Source: Adiantum capillus-veneris
Taxonomy: Eukaryota > Streptophyta > Polypodiopsida > Polypodiales > Pteridaceae
Direction of reading: 5' to 3'
DNA: 64,000 bases
Assembly (NCBI GenBank): GCA_014529385.2
Contig: CM043968.1
Span: forward strand, 2,510,501-2,574,500
Part shown: positions 22,100-33,097 of the stretch, piece after piece
How positions within the stretch are numbered: the stretch's first letter is position 1
Layout: each line of letters opens with the position of its first letter
Notes under the pieces: model-generated
What the model was told of the DNA's origin: nothing
The model's input: the letters and a program-made list of their open reading frames with translations, nothing else
Database searches by the model: none
Program-made: the position numbers and the translations under genes

Positions 22100-22522
22100 T
22101 GACATCACGACCATGAGTTGCCATGAAAGGGAAATGAAACAATAGTCGTTGAGAGGGTTTCAAGGAAAAGGCAAGCAGGCAGACAGCCTTGCACTGTACA
22201 GGACTCAATGTGTAGATGGTGATAGTGTGTGTCTTTGTGTGTGTGTGTGTGGAGTCACTATGGAGCTTGGACTCTTGAACTTCTAGACATCACTGCTCCT
22301 CAAGTCTAGAGAGAGAGAGAGAGAGAAGAAACTGGCGTGATGGCCCAAACTCAAGAGAGTTGGACAGGCTGATACGATGCTCGAAAAAGGTGCGCCAAAG
22401 GGAGTAAATGGGAAAAGGTTGCAGGTGATATCATCGGTGTTGATAGAATGTGATGAGCCATGTGTGTGCATCCTTGCTCGCCGCTCAGGTAGTTGCAAAT
22501 GTTGCACGTTGGCAACTCCACA

Positions 22523-22635
<113 letters not shown>

Positions 22636-22920
22636 TGTCAGTCCTATCAAAGGGAGAAGAAGAAGAAGAAGAGGGACTCGGGAGAGAGATTTGCAGCAGA
22701 CGTTACCCTTTGCATAAATATGAAGGTTTTTACACTAAATGCTCCTCTAACTTCAAGTTTTGTACGTTTCAAATTTGAAGTTTAGAGAAGGACCATCATG
22801 CGCTTAAAAACGGCTTTAAATCTTAACACAAAATAAAAACTTTTATCAGAAAAAAAATTAGATAATGATAAAAAGCTTATCACCTTGTCGGGGCACCTTT
22901 CTCTTCGGCCTATGGATTTG

Positions 22921-23365
22921 CTAGACGTCGATGATGGTGATGGTGTTCATGTTCATGTTGATCCTCTTAAGAAGCAACTAAAGAAAATAGATACAATAGA
23001 GGCTCAACAATGCTTCAAGCAAGTGGCACGGCCTCCTGCTTAGGAATACAGACGTGCTGTATGGCCTCCTGCATAGGAACACAGACCATAACAAAAATAG
23101 AGAAGATTATGAAGCTCTATACTATATATAAAGGGGGAAGGAATTCTAGACCCCTTCCCATGCCACATGTTGTGAGTTGCTTGCTACGAGCATGGTCCAA
23201 TGAGTGAATTCTGCACATAGGCCACACAATGACACATAGAGAGTCTAGAGAGAGAGAGAGGCTCCTTAAAGAAAGAGAGTGCAGTGTAGCAGCCGCTAGC
23301 TAAGTGCAAAAGAGCTCGGGGTAATGATGCACAACCATCGTGAATGAGTTAAGGGGATTAATACG
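22921..23365. repeat. 0.45-kb duplicated segment, copy 1
   Basis: It is homologous to 23453-23945, offset about 533 bp at the GCCACACAA box. It contains TCTATACTATATATAAAG (23116) and a GA-rich tract near its end. There is no intact coding frame. Confidence 0.88.
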
Positions 23366-23390
23366 AGACCATGCACGGGGGGGTTGGGGG

Positions 23391-23445
<55 letters not shown>
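23391..23445. repeat. (GA)n microsatellite
   Basis: About 27 units after a G-rich run, lying between the two copies of the duplicated segment. Confidence 0.96.
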
Positions 23446-23447
<2 letters not shown>

Positions 23448-23452
23448 ACCTT

Positions 23453-23778
23453 CTAGATCTCCATCGATGATGGTGATGGTGCATGTGTCCGCGTCCGATC
23501 CTCTCAAGAAGCAACTAAAGGAAACAAACACAGTAGAGGCTCAATAACGCTTCAAGCAAGAGGCGCGATCTCCTGCTTGGGAATGCATACCTCTTGCATG
23601 GCCTCCTACATAGAAACACATACCGCAAGAAAAATAGAGAAGATTATGAGGCTCTATACTATATATAAAGGGGGAAGGGACTCCGACCCCCTACCCCTGC
23701 CACGTGTTGCGAGTTGCTTACTCGGTCCATCCTCCGGTGAATTCTACACATAGGCCACACAACGACACACAGAGAGTC

Positions 23779-23867
<89 letters not shown>

Positions 23868-23945
23868 ATACAAAAGCCGCTAGCTAGGTGCGGGAGAGCT
23901 CGGGGGCAATGATGCACAACCACCATGAATGAGTTAAAGGGAGGA
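23453..23945. repeat. 0.45-kb duplicated segment, copy 2
   Basis: Second copy of 22921-23365, with the same TCTATACTATATATAAAG start at 23653 and an expanded (GA)n at 23781-23863. CACGTGTTG follows the TATA-like motif, as CACATGTTG does in copy 1. Confidence 0.88.
23781..23863. repeat. (GA)n microsatellite
   Basis: About 41 units; the longest GA tract in the window. Confidence 0.97.
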
Positions 23946-24591
23946 TGCAGGAGTATAGCACCAAAAAGGGGCCAAGCCCATGAAAGTGGTTGTCGCCTTT
24001 AAGAAGGAGGAGGCATAGCAATGACCGATGGGTGATGCCGCAACTGATAATGCAACCCACACGTAGCCTCCTTATAGGCCCCCTTCAATCTACAACAAAT
24101 AGTTGTCCTTAGTACTCGTGCCACTTCAACAACAGCTCTGCTCACATAGAATAGATCAAGATTTTAAGCTCACATGTGAAGCTTTCTGAAAAAGATTGCA
24201 TAGTTGTTAAAGTTGTGGCCAGAAGATTAAAGCTGCTCCGTGATGCACACTCCAAAGATTCAAAGAAAATGGTGTGTTCCGGGGTGATTGTGGCACCCCA
24301 AGAATGGAGAGTTTGGGCATGTACTCATCAACTTTTGTACCTTTCATTGAGGCCACAATGGAAGAAAGGTTTAAGCCCCTATCCCTAAGTGTTTTCCACA
24401 AAGTCTCAACCACCCCTTACATTAACAAGCTTGGGAAACACGCGTAGTACTTGGCACCCAAGGTGTTGAGTTACAGGCTAGGTGCCGCATTGGATCATGC
24501 CCCTTCAGTACTACAATCCATATATAAGCTTCTCTTGCATGGTGCCCATTGTCAGTTGCCCGTAGGAGTCTTAACGTTAATCCGTCTGTCA

Positions 24592-24593
<2 letters not shown>

Positions 24594-24685
<92 letters not shown>
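24594..24685. repeat. (AAAT)n-(TA)n-(GA)n compound microsatellite
   Basis: AAAT units to about 24637, TA units to about 24665, then GA units to 24685. Confidence 0.95.
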
Positions 24686-26307
24686 TACTACAAGCTAATT
24701 CTAACCAATTTAAAACACTATTTCCTTGAAAACATTAGGAAAAATATGAACCCTCTAGGGGCCCTTTGGGATTACGGTTAATTAGAGGCCAGCCAATACG
24801 AAGAGGGTGGTGGATACACTCTATACTCTCAAAAAAGTAGGGGGACAAGGTAGCCTTACACCTCTTAATGGCCTCTTACCTAGTGAGAAGGTAAGGGAGG
24901 TGGCTAAGGGAAAGTGGGGGGGGGGGAACACTTTGACCTGTTTTCACCACTTCTTGGCCCGGATTTAAAAATACACTAAAAAAATCAAATTTTCAAAAAA
25001 AAATCAAGTTTTCCCTCCTTAAAAGGTCCCCAAACCTATTTCATAGTCAAAAAAGTATTTTTGACCTTCAAAAGTTAAAAAAGTGTACTCAAAACAAAAA
25101 ATTAAAAATTTTCAAAAAAATTCAAAACATCATTTTCCACCCTCCAAAGTCTTTCCAAACCTATTCTATAGCTAAAAATTGATTTTTCTCTCTCTACAAT
25201 TCCTTTTCCAAGTTCTCCATTGCTGCAACAACCACATGCACCCCCTATAGTCTAGCATTATCTCTCTGCTAGCTTTCTCCCACCTCCATTGTAGTACCAA
25301 GCAAGCTCCTCCCCCATCTCTTCCCCTTGCCCGCCACATAGTTTCACAACAAGCTAGCTCCTCTCCCTTCTCTCACCTCCATTACAAAATGAAACAAGAT
25401 TCTACTCCTTCTACTTTCATTCACTCACACTACATGGAAACCTCTACTCCCAAAGGTGGCAAAAGTATGAGCTCACATGACTTGCATACCACAACAAGAG
25501 GAGGTGTGAATAGTGTGTGGGCATTGCAAGGGTTCATCTCCAAGATAAAGATAGAATGGTAAGAAAACTACCCTTGTAGCCTACATTCAAAGCTTAACAT
25601 TATCTCCATCTTTAAGTTTATCATGGTGGAGAGAATAAATCTCTTTACGGCTTTCAATGTTTAGGCTTTACGCCTCTTAACTATGGGTGGTGCTATTTTG
25701 TTGATGGCTTTGGTGCACCATCTATAGTTGTGTAGCATGTGATTGAGTCTCACAATGCAAGTAAGTTGTGCTATCTATGGAGAGTCATGAAAGATTTTTT
25801 CTTATAATTTATTCTTTGTATAGTTGTCATTAGATTATTAGAATGATATCATTTTGTACTTTATAACTTTGTGCTCACATAATCTGTTGTTTACTTTCAG
25901 AGTCAACTTTTTCAGAGGACATGATCAAGCAACTATGTGCACAGATGCAAATCACTATATTTTTGTTCCGTGAGGAACCTTTCACTACCATGTTAAAGGA
26001 TTCTGATAAGAATAGTATAATTTTTGTAGAATCTTGAACCAATAGGTACTCTCTAGGAGCTCTTAGAAAATCCATTTATATAGTACTACTATCTTCCCTA
26101 ATGTCATAGACACACAAATACTCAATTGTATATGAATCTCTAGATGAGGAAGACAAATACTTGTAGGCGACGCCTAACAACAACAACATTGTCTCCGTTT
26201 GTAATTATTTTCATGAGGCTGGATTCCTCTATAAATGCAATATAAATATGTTTATTTGTTAAATAGTGTCGCATTAAGTGAGAGTATTTAATTTAGGTTA
26301 CTGGAGT
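24686..26307. other. Non-coding interval
   Basis: AT-rich DNA with a G run near 24918 and pyrimidine-rich stretches at 25190-25400. I see no gene, domain or repeat that I can name. It ends at the GGAGT target site of element F. Confidence 0.4.
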
Positions 26308-26586
26308 TGTAGACATGTAGTAGTGTTAGTGTGTATACGCGCTTCACCAGGGGCACTTTTCTCCCACTGGGTTTTTCCCCCTGGACATCTGGTGTGAAAG
26401 GACACCTTATCTCTTAGGGTTTCATATAAGCTTTGTAGCTCTGAGTTTGTATACAAATAATTATTCCAATACAGAGAGAGAGACTACAGAGATCTCGTAC
26501 ACAAGCTCTGTGTCTTCTCCTTCTCCATCTTCTTCCTACTCTGAGTTGCTGTCTTCCTTCTGTTTCCTGTTTCATCATCTTCAACA
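26308..26586 (+). repeat. 5' LTR of F
   Basis: 279 bp, identical by eye to 31216-31494. It carries a palindrome-like segment CCAGGGGCAC...CCCCCTGG near 26348-26393 and a pyrimidine-rich 3' part. Confidence 0.96.
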
Positions 26587-26588
26587 AT

Positions 26589-26601
26589 TTGGTATCAGAG
26601 C
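26589..26601 (+). other. Primer-binding site of F (initiator-Met tRNA)
   Basis: TTGGTATCAGAGC lies two bases after the LTR. Confidence 0.95.
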
Positions 26602-26986
26602 AAGGTTATTTCCAGAGCCTCTACTTGCGTTTTCGCGTCCGCGCGCGCAATCGCAGTTTTCAGGCAGTTTTTGGAAAATTTGTTCGTGGGAGCATCCTCG
26701 ACGTTCCGGGAGTATTCTGAGCAGGCGACCTGAGGTTTTACCTCCCTTTCGAAGCCGTTCGAGCCCTCAGAATTTTGTTCTGAGCAGCATAGAAGAAGTT
26801 ACTTTTCGGAGGCGTTTAGATCAAGAGGGTGTGCTTTTTGACAGATTTTCTTCAGGTAAACAGTTCTTTTGGGAAGCAGCTTGTCTTAGCTTTGTGCTGA
26901 GATTTTGTGTAGAGTTTTGCTTGCATTGGAGAGGAGATTTGTGAATCTCTTGGAGGTTCTTTTGCTCTCTTGTGTGCATCTACAGT

Positions 26987-29900
26987 ATGGCTCAATCTAC
27001 GGAGAAAGAGATTTTTGGTGCGTTTACATCCGAAGACAAATTGGATGGTACCAACTATTCTCTTTGGTCTTTTATGGCCAAAAATGTTTTGGTTGGTAAA
27101 GGATTGTGGGATTATGTATCTGGAGATGAAGTTCGTCCAGGTAGCATTGCACCTGCCACGCCTGGTCGTGGTGCAGCTGTTGGTGCAGGACCCTCACAAG
27201 TCAGTCCAGAGCAAAAGAGATGGGATACTAAAGATGCACAGGCTATGGCTGTGATTGCCTTAACCATAAAGAGGACAATCACACCACATATCAGATCTTG
27301 CAGAACTTCTGAGGATGCTTGGAACACTCTGCAAGCTATGTTTGGAGGAAGAAACGCTGCCAGAATAGAGTTTTTGAAGAAACAACTTGACAAAATACAG
27401 ATGGACGAAGGTGACGATATTGTCGAGCATCTTACAAAAATAAGGGATCTTAAAGAGCAATTGCTTAGCATTGATGAAGTGATTCCAGAGAAGGACTTGG
27501 TTTCCAAAACACTCAATTCACTACCACCATCTTATTTGACTTTTCAGACTTCTTTGACTCTGTCTTTGCGAGCTAATCCTGACCCTCTTTATTTTGAAGA
27601 GTTAGTGGCTTTGCTATTGCAGGAGGATCAATCACGTAAGAACAAGTCTTTACAGGTGGATGGTATGGATCATGCTCTTGTTGTACAGAACAAAAACAGG
27701 GGTAAAGAGAGTGCTCATTACTCCAAGTCTAGTGCAGGACAATCTTCAGAGAAGTCTAAAGGTGATTCCGACAAGTCCAAGAAGAAAGGTAAATGTCACT
27801 ACTGCAAGAAACCTGGTCACTACATTAGTGAGTGTAAAAAGCGAATTGCTAAAGAAAAGAAGAAAGAGTCAAGTTTGGTTGTTTCAGCTTCTGGTGATTC
27901 TTCTACAGCTAAAGAAGAGTCTGCAAACTTTGTGCAGGATTCTTATGCTTTTGTAGTATGTTCAGATTTTTCTGCTTACAGTGTTGACAAGACACAAATG
28001 ATTTGGTACTTTGATAGTGGTGCATCCAGGCATATTACTTCAAGGAAGGATTTGTTTTGTTCATTGGATGCAGCTCCAGCAGGAAAGAAGGTGACATGTG
28101 CAAATAATGCTTCTTATCCAATCAAAGGCGTTGGTAAGATTTTGATTACCATTTCAGATGGTTCAGATTTATGCTTGCCAGATGTCTTATATGTTCCAGG
28201 GATCAAGAAGAATTTGTTGTCTGTATCCTCTCTTGCAAAAAATGGTCTTCGGGTCATTTTTGAGGATGACAAATGTGTTGTACGAGATCGAGAGAATGGT
28301 TATTCTCTTATCACTACAGGTACGCTGGAAAATGGACTATTTGTGCTAGATCATTATGAAAAGCAGATTCAGGTATGTATTGCAGAAACAAAGACTCAGG
28401 CCATGCAGGATGCTGAGTTGTGGCATGCTAGATTTGGGCATGTTGGTTATGGCAGTTTGATGACTTTACAACGTCATAATATGGTGCATGATTTGTCTTT
28501 ATTGGAGATGCCACCAAGACATGTATGTGAAGGTTGCGTTCTTGGAAAGATGCACGAATTTGCATTTTCACAGGATGGTTCAGTTAGAGCGACACGAAAG
28601 TTGCAACTTGTACACAGTGATGTATGTGGTCCTATGAGGACGCCATCTATAGGAAACAGCCTTTATTTTGTGACCTTCATTGATGACTTTTCCAGGTTTT
28701 GTTGGGTGTATCCACTCAAAGCAAAGTCAGATGTGTTTGCAGTTTTTCAACATTATGTCGCCATGGTTGAAAATGAAACAGGTTGCAAAGTACAGACTCT
28801 TCGTACCGATCGAGGAGGTGAATACATGTCAGGTGCATTTAAGGATTTTTTGGGAAAGAAAGGCATTAAACACCAATGCACTATGCCATACACACCACAA
28901 CAGAATGGTGTTGCAGAAAGGAAGAACAGGTCTTTAATGGAGACAGCTAGATGTATGCTCAAGGCTAAGAGTTTGCCTCATAAGCTATGGATGGAGGCAG
29001 TTGCTTGTGCAGCACATGTTTTGAACAGGTGTCCTACTCATGCCTTGAAGACCATTACTGTATATGAAGCTTGGTATGACAAAAAACCTTCAGTCAGTTA
29101 TCTTCGTGTTTTTGGTTGTCTTGCTTATGCTCACATCCCTCAGCAGTTACGTGGGAAGATTGATGATAAGGCAATCAAATGTATATTTGTGGGGTACAGT
29201 AGTGGAAGTAAAGTTTATAGACTTTACAATCCTGCTACAAACAAGATTTTTGAAAGTCGTGATGTAATTTTTGCAGAAACTACTGCTCAACCTATGGTTG
29301 CTTTTGATGTACCTCATATGCAGACACATGATGTATTTGAAGGTTTGCTTCCTTCTTTTGTGGAGAATCAAGAATCACAACAGGTTGATAATCTTGATCA
29401 ATCTTTTGATCAGCATGTGACACCTCATGATGTAGAGGAAATTGTGCGTGAAGAGCAAGAAGTTCTCAGGGAAGAAAGAACCTTGCCTAAATGGGTTCAG
29501 AAAACTTTGCAGGATAGCAAGTTGGATGCACCGTTGCCACGAAAAACACGTGCTGGTACTACTTTTGGCAGAGAGCAAGTAGATTTGGCTTGCTTTAGCA
29601 CTCTTTGTGATGCAGATGAGCCTGATTCATTTGAACAAGCTTTAGAGTGTGTTCAGTGGAAAGATGCTATGCAGCAAGAAATTGATTCTATTCATAAGAA
29701 TCATACATGGGATCTAGTGGACTTGCCTATAGGTAAAAAGCCTATTGGTACAAAGTGGGTCTTTAAGGTAAAAAGGAAACAAGATGGTACTATTGACAGG
29801 TACAAAGCAAGGCTTGTGGCAAAAGGCTATGCGCAACAGAAAGGCATAGATTATGATGAAACCTTTGCTCCTACTTCTCGTGCGTCCACAGTTAGATCAC

Positions 29901-31168
29901 TAGTTGCAATTGCTGCTCATCATGGTTGGAAAGTGCATCAGTTGGATATCAAAACTGCTTTTTTGAATGGTGATTTGCAGGAAGAAGTTTATGTAATTCA
30001 ACCAAGTGGTTTTGTTGTAAAAGGTCAAGAGCAAAAGGTATGTAGATTGCGTAAAGCTTTGTATGGTCTCAAACAGGCTCCAAGAGCATGGTATGAGAAG
30101 ATACATACTTATTTGATTGGCCAGGGATTTCAAAATAGTCCAACAGAAAGTACTTTGTATGTCAAAAAGAGAGATGGAGTTCTCATTATGCTAACACTTT
30201 ATGTGGATGATATGCTTCTTACAGGCAATAATGCAAATGAAATTGAAGCGTTTAAAGATGCTTTGAGAAAAACCTTTGAGATGTCTGATCTTGGTTTGCT
30301 ACATTATTACTTGGGTATTCAGTTTGTGCAATCAGAGGATGGCATATACATGTTGCAGGCAAAATATTTGCATAAAATTTTGGACAAGTTTGGTATGCAA
30401 AATTGTAAGCCAATCTCTACACCCGTAGAAACTGGATCAAAGTTGAGCATGCACGATGCTGGAGAACCTTTTGATGTACATACTTATGCAGCAGCGGTTG
30501 GTTGCTTGATATATTTGGCAGGCAACACTCGTCCAGACATTCAATTTGGGGTTTCACAAGCAAGCAGATTTATGCACAGCCCAGGTATGCATCATTGGCA
30601 GGCTGTGAAGCGCATACTTCGTTACCTTTCAGGTACCCCTAATCTTGCCATGTTCTTTCCAAGGGGGGATATGTATGGAAAGCACAGTTCTATGCAGCTT
30701 CTTGGTTACAACGATTCAGATTGGGCTGGTGATTTTGACACACGACATTCCACAAGTGGCAATTGTTTTTTCTTGGGAAATGCATGTATATCTTGGCTAA
30801 GCAAGAAGCAACCCACAGTGGCTACATCAACTTGTGAAGCTGAGTACATGGCAGCTTTCACGGCAACAGTTGATTGTGTATGGATACGCAGGTTATTGGC
30901 AGATCTTTGTGAGTGTCAACAGGCACCCACTACCATTTTCACTGACAGTCAGAGCGCTATTGTAGTTGCAAGGAATCCAGTATTTCATGCAAGAACAAAG
31001 CACATAGAGGTTCACTACCACTATGTCAGGGAAAGGCTACATGCAGGGGAGATCACACTAACTTACTGTCCTACACAGGATAACATTGCAGATCTATTTA
31101 CGAAGGCGTTATCACGAGAAAAGTTTGAAGCTTTCCGAAAAGCTTTGGGCTTACTCTCATACACATGA
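26987..31168 (+). CDS. gag-pol: Element F copia Gag-Pol polyprotein (1393 aa, intact)
   Basis: The start is the ATG of MAQSTEKEIFG; the frame is open five codons further upstream but without ATG. Gag occupies about residues 1-260 (NYSLWSFMAKNVL), with knuckle CHYCKKPGHYISEC at 270-283. Protease has DSGAS at 343-347. The integrase zinc domain starts at His480 (WHARFGH) and ends CEGCVLGK. The core triad is Asp545, Asp608 and Glu644, with exact D-35-E spacing. RT has TAFLNGDLQEEVY and YVDDM (Tyr1072, Asp1074-Asp1075). RNase H carries CEAEYMAAF and DSQSAI, and the tail is HIEVHYHY. All catalytic residues are present and no frame break is seen. The protein would form the particle, process itself, reverse-transcribe and integrate F. 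Confidence 0.97.
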   Translation: MAQSTEKEIFGAFTSEDKLDGTNYSLWSFMAKNVLVGKGLWDYVSGDEVRPGSIAPATPGRGAAVGAGPSQVSPEQKRWDTKDAQAMAVIALTIKRTITPHIRSCRTSEDAWNTLQAMFGGRNAARIEFLKKQLDKIQMDEGDDIVEHLTKIRDLKEQLLSIDEVIPEKDLVSKTLNSLPPSYLTFQTSLTLSLRANPDPLYFEELVALLLQEDQSRKNKSLQVDGMDHALVVQNKNRGKESAHYSKSSAGQSSEKSKGDSDKSKKKGKCHYCKKPGHYISECKKRIAKEKKKESSLVVSASGDSSTAKEESANFVQDSYAFVVCSDFSAYSVDKTQMIWYFDSGASRHITSRKDLFCSLDAAPAGKKVTCANNASYPIKGVGKILITISDGSDLCLPDVLYVPGIKKNLLSVSSLAKNGLRVIFEDDKCVVRDRENGYSLITTGTLENGLFVLDHYEKQIQVCIAETKTQAMQDAELWHARFGHVGYGSLMTLQRHNMVHDLSLLEMPPRHVCEGCVLGKMHEFAFSQDGSVRATRKLQLVHSDVCGPMRTPSIGNSLYFVTFIDDFSRFCWVYPLKAKSDVFAVFQHYVAMVENETGCKVQTLRTDRGGEYMSGAFKDFLGKKGIKHQCTMPYTPQQNGVAERKNRSLMETARCMLKAKSLPHKLWMEAVACAAHVLNRCPTHALKTITVYEAWYDKKPSVSYLRVFGCLAYAHIPQQLRGKIDDKAIKCIFVGYSSGSKVYRLYNPATNKIFESRDVIFAETTAQPMVAFDVPHMQTHDVFEGLLPSFVENQESQQVDNLDQSFDQHVTPHDVEEIVREEQEVLREERTLPKWVQKTLQDSKLDAPLPRKTRAGTTFGREQVDLACFSTLCDADEPDSFEQALECVQWKDAMQQEIDSIHKNHTWDLVDLPIGKKPIGTKWVFKVKRKQDGTIDRYKARLVAKGYAQQKGIDYDETFAPTSRASTVRSLVAIAAHHGWKVHQLDIKTAFLNGDLQEEVYVIQPSGFVVKGQEQKVCRLRKALYGLKQAPRAWYEKIHTYLIGQGFQNSPTESTLYVKKRDGVLIMLTLYVDDMLLTGNNANEIEAFKDALRKTFEMSDLGLLHYYLGIQFVQSEDGIYMLQAKYLHKILDKFGMQNCKPISTPVETGSKLSMHDAGEPFDVHTYAAAVGCLIYLAGNTRPDIQFGVSQASRFMHSPGMHHWQAVKRILRYLSGTPNLAMFFPRGDMYGKHSSMQLLGYNDSDWAGDFDTRHSTSGNCFFLGNACISWLSKKQPTVATSTCEAEYMAAFTATVDCVWIRRLLADLCECQQAPTTIFTDSQSAIVVARNPVFHARTKHIEVHYHYVRERLHAGEITLTYCPTQDNIADLFTKALSREKFEAFRKALGLLSYT

Positions 31169-31204
31169 TGATCTGCTACCTTGTACGGATTCACACTATC
31201 ACTA

Positions 31205-31215
31205 CAGGGGGGATT
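31205..31215 (+). other. Polypurine tract of F
   Basis: CAGGGGGGATT directly adjoins the 3' LTR. Confidence 0.85.
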
Positions 31216-31494
31216 TGTAGACATGTAGTAGTGTTAGTGTGTATACGCGCTTCACCAGGGGCACTTTTCTCCCACTGGGTTTTTCCCCCTGGACATCTGG
31301 TGTGAAAGGACACCTTATCTCTTAGGGTTTCATATAAGCTTTGTAGCTCTGAGTTTGTATACAAATAATTATTCCAATACAGAGAGAGAGACTACAGAGA
31401 TCTCGTACACAAGCTCTGTGTCTTCTCCTTCTCCATCTTCTTCCTACTCTGAGTTGCTGTCTTCCTTCTGTTTCCTGTTTCATCATCTTCAACA
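31216..31494 (+). repeat. 3' LTR of F
   Basis: 279 bp, followed by the GGAGT target duplication. Confidence 0.96.
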
Positions 31495-32533
31495 GGAGTT
31501 TCATACAAATTTGAGAAATATTGTTGACCTTTATGGATATTTTGATTTGCCTGTAAGACATTTCAAGTCTCGAGTCTTAATCACTCCACCATGAAGAAAT
31601 TCAAGCAATAATTTGATTTAAGTTTAATCATTAATGGTTATTCTTATTGAAGTGGATCATAACCTTTGTCAAGATGTCCTCATTTGGGGATGTTTAATAT
31701 ATATCATTAGCAAAGTTTCACAAGTTGAAAAAGCTAAATTCTTGCTTTCCAACATGTTATTGTTTCCATACTATGCCTATGCCAAGCTTGACTTAGAGAA
31801 ATGACAACATGAGATGGAGGTGTCGATGATGTATAGGGTGACTTATTATTGATTCGTGTTTCATCATACATATATTGTAAAGCCTTTGAGTTTCCACCTT
31901 TTTGAGTAGTGTTGACAAGTTTTTGGTATCAAATCTTCTTAAATATCTCTATTCATGAGCTATTGGTAGTTATCTCTTTGGTATTGCTAAAGATTATACT
32001 AATAGCTATTACCTTGTGAACTTAACTATTAAATTGCGGATTTGCTTTTTACTATGTAGCTCATTTGGATAGAGAAAGTGTAAACATAAATTATAGATAC
32101 ATGCATTGTTAACATAGAAGATATGTACCATTCGAGCCTATGTAAACCGCTAATCAAGAAACCTTTGGTTGGATACTATAACAATAGGGGTCACATGTGG
32201 TTTCAAATACCAAAGAAATGGCTTAACCAAAACATACCCAAGAACACAAGGTGGACACAAGGAAGTAAAAATTGGCTCCTTGTTTGGTCGATTTCTAGTG
32301 CTGAATGTTTAGTGCAGAGGATTTGTGAGGCTTTTGACCTAGGGAGTTCACTAAAGTATGTAACATAGCACATCTGTTAGACAGAAGGGATTTTATATTC
32401 TTGTAAAGTTACATAAACATGTGTAGATAAGGCCTATAAGGGGTATTTTTAATCCATTCTGGTGAAACACATGATATAGGAAAAATTTACATAATGAATG
32501 TTCCGCATCTTTGAACATAGAGAAAAGGGGGAA
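31495..32533. other. Non-coding interval
   Basis: AT-rich sequence that continues the pre-insertion site of F. A frame at 32123-32368 has no recognisable domain. I see nothing else to annotate. Confidence 0.4.
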
Positions 32534-32556
32534 GGGGGGGGGGGGGGGGGGGGGGG
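32534..32556. repeat. Poly-G homopolymer (23 G)
   Basis: Uninterrupted run of G after GGGGGAA. Length is likely unreliable in sequencing; it could form a G-quadruplex. Confidence 0.9.
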
Positions 32557-32620
32557 TTCTCTGATTACATCAAGCACTAGACCTCTATCTCATGGACATG
32601 ACTTAAAAAAAGCCCCTATT

Positions 32621-32760
32621 TTTCATTATAAGGCCCCACGGACCCTCAAAAAGAGGGGCCACAAGGGCACACAGAATGGCCATCCAGGGTCCCTCGATGG
32701 CCATTCTGCACGCCCTTGTGGCCCCTCTTTTTGAGGGTCCGTGGGGCCTTATAATGACAA
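32621..32760. repeat. Long foldback hairpin 1
   Basis: The left arm begins TTTCATTATAAGGCCCCACG and the right arm ends as its reverse complement, ATTATAAGG in mirror. Arms are about 65 bp with only a few mismatches, centred near 32690. It may be a MITE or a small-RNA precursor. Frames across it are read on both strands because of the symmetry and are not genes. Confidence 0.85.
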
Positions 32761-32799
32761 ACATACACCAAGAACAGGGGCAGTGGACACAAGGAACAG

Positions 32800-32870
32800 G
32801 GGTAGTGGACACCAGGGACCCTCAACAAGAGCGGCCACAAGGGCATGAGAATGGCCATCCAGGCCATAGC
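32800..32870. repeat. Single-arm relic of the foldback family
   Basis: GGGACCCTCAACAAGAGCGG, CCACAAGGGCA and AATGGCCATCCAGG match the left arm of hairpin 1; no right arm follows. Confidence 0.7.
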
Positions 32871-32950
32871 AAAATGGGGGGGAGCTCTTGCTCTCTATAC
32901 GTCCAACATAACATCTTTCTATCATCCTCATACACAATATTTTTGCATTT

Positions 32951-33097
32951 TTTCCCCATGTAAAAGCCCCCCAGGCCCTCAGTAAGATTGGCCACAAGGG
33001 CACGTAAAATGCCCATCCAAGACTTTTGGATGGGCTTTTTGCGCGCCCTTGTGGCCAGTCTTGCTGAGGGCCCTGGGGGTCTTTACAATGAAAAAAA
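32951..33097. repeat. Long foldback hairpin 2
   Basis: It is related to hairpin 1. Arms of about 70 bp share GGCCCTCAG, GGCCACAAGGGC and GCCCATCCAA with their reverse complements on the right. The arms carry more mismatches than in hairpin 1. Confidence 0.82.

Larger units (their letters stand above)
26308..31494 (+). mobile_element. Intact young Ty1/copia retrotransposon F
   Basis: Two 279-bp LTRs (26308-26586 and 31216-31494) begin TGTAGACATG and end CTTCAACA; I found no difference between them by eye. GGAGT flanks both sides (26303-26307, 31495-31499). An initiator-Met PBS follows the 5' LTR, a G-rich purine tract precedes the 3' LTR, and a single polyprotein frame fills the interior. All expected parts of an autonomous copia element are present, so it may be active or was very recently. 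The total is 5187 bp. Confidence 0.97.

Noticed and set aside
23116-23140. TATA box of a gene (TATATATAAAG)
   Set aside because: No coding region follows; the motif recurs at 23653 within a duplicated segment and fits a Helitron end better.
26972-26986. Upstream start for the F polyprotein
   Set aside because: The codon at 26972 is GTG; the first ATG in frame is 26987, which begins the usual gag.
32498-33016. Frames on both strands with similar peptides
   Set aside because: They reflect the symmetry of the foldback hairpins.
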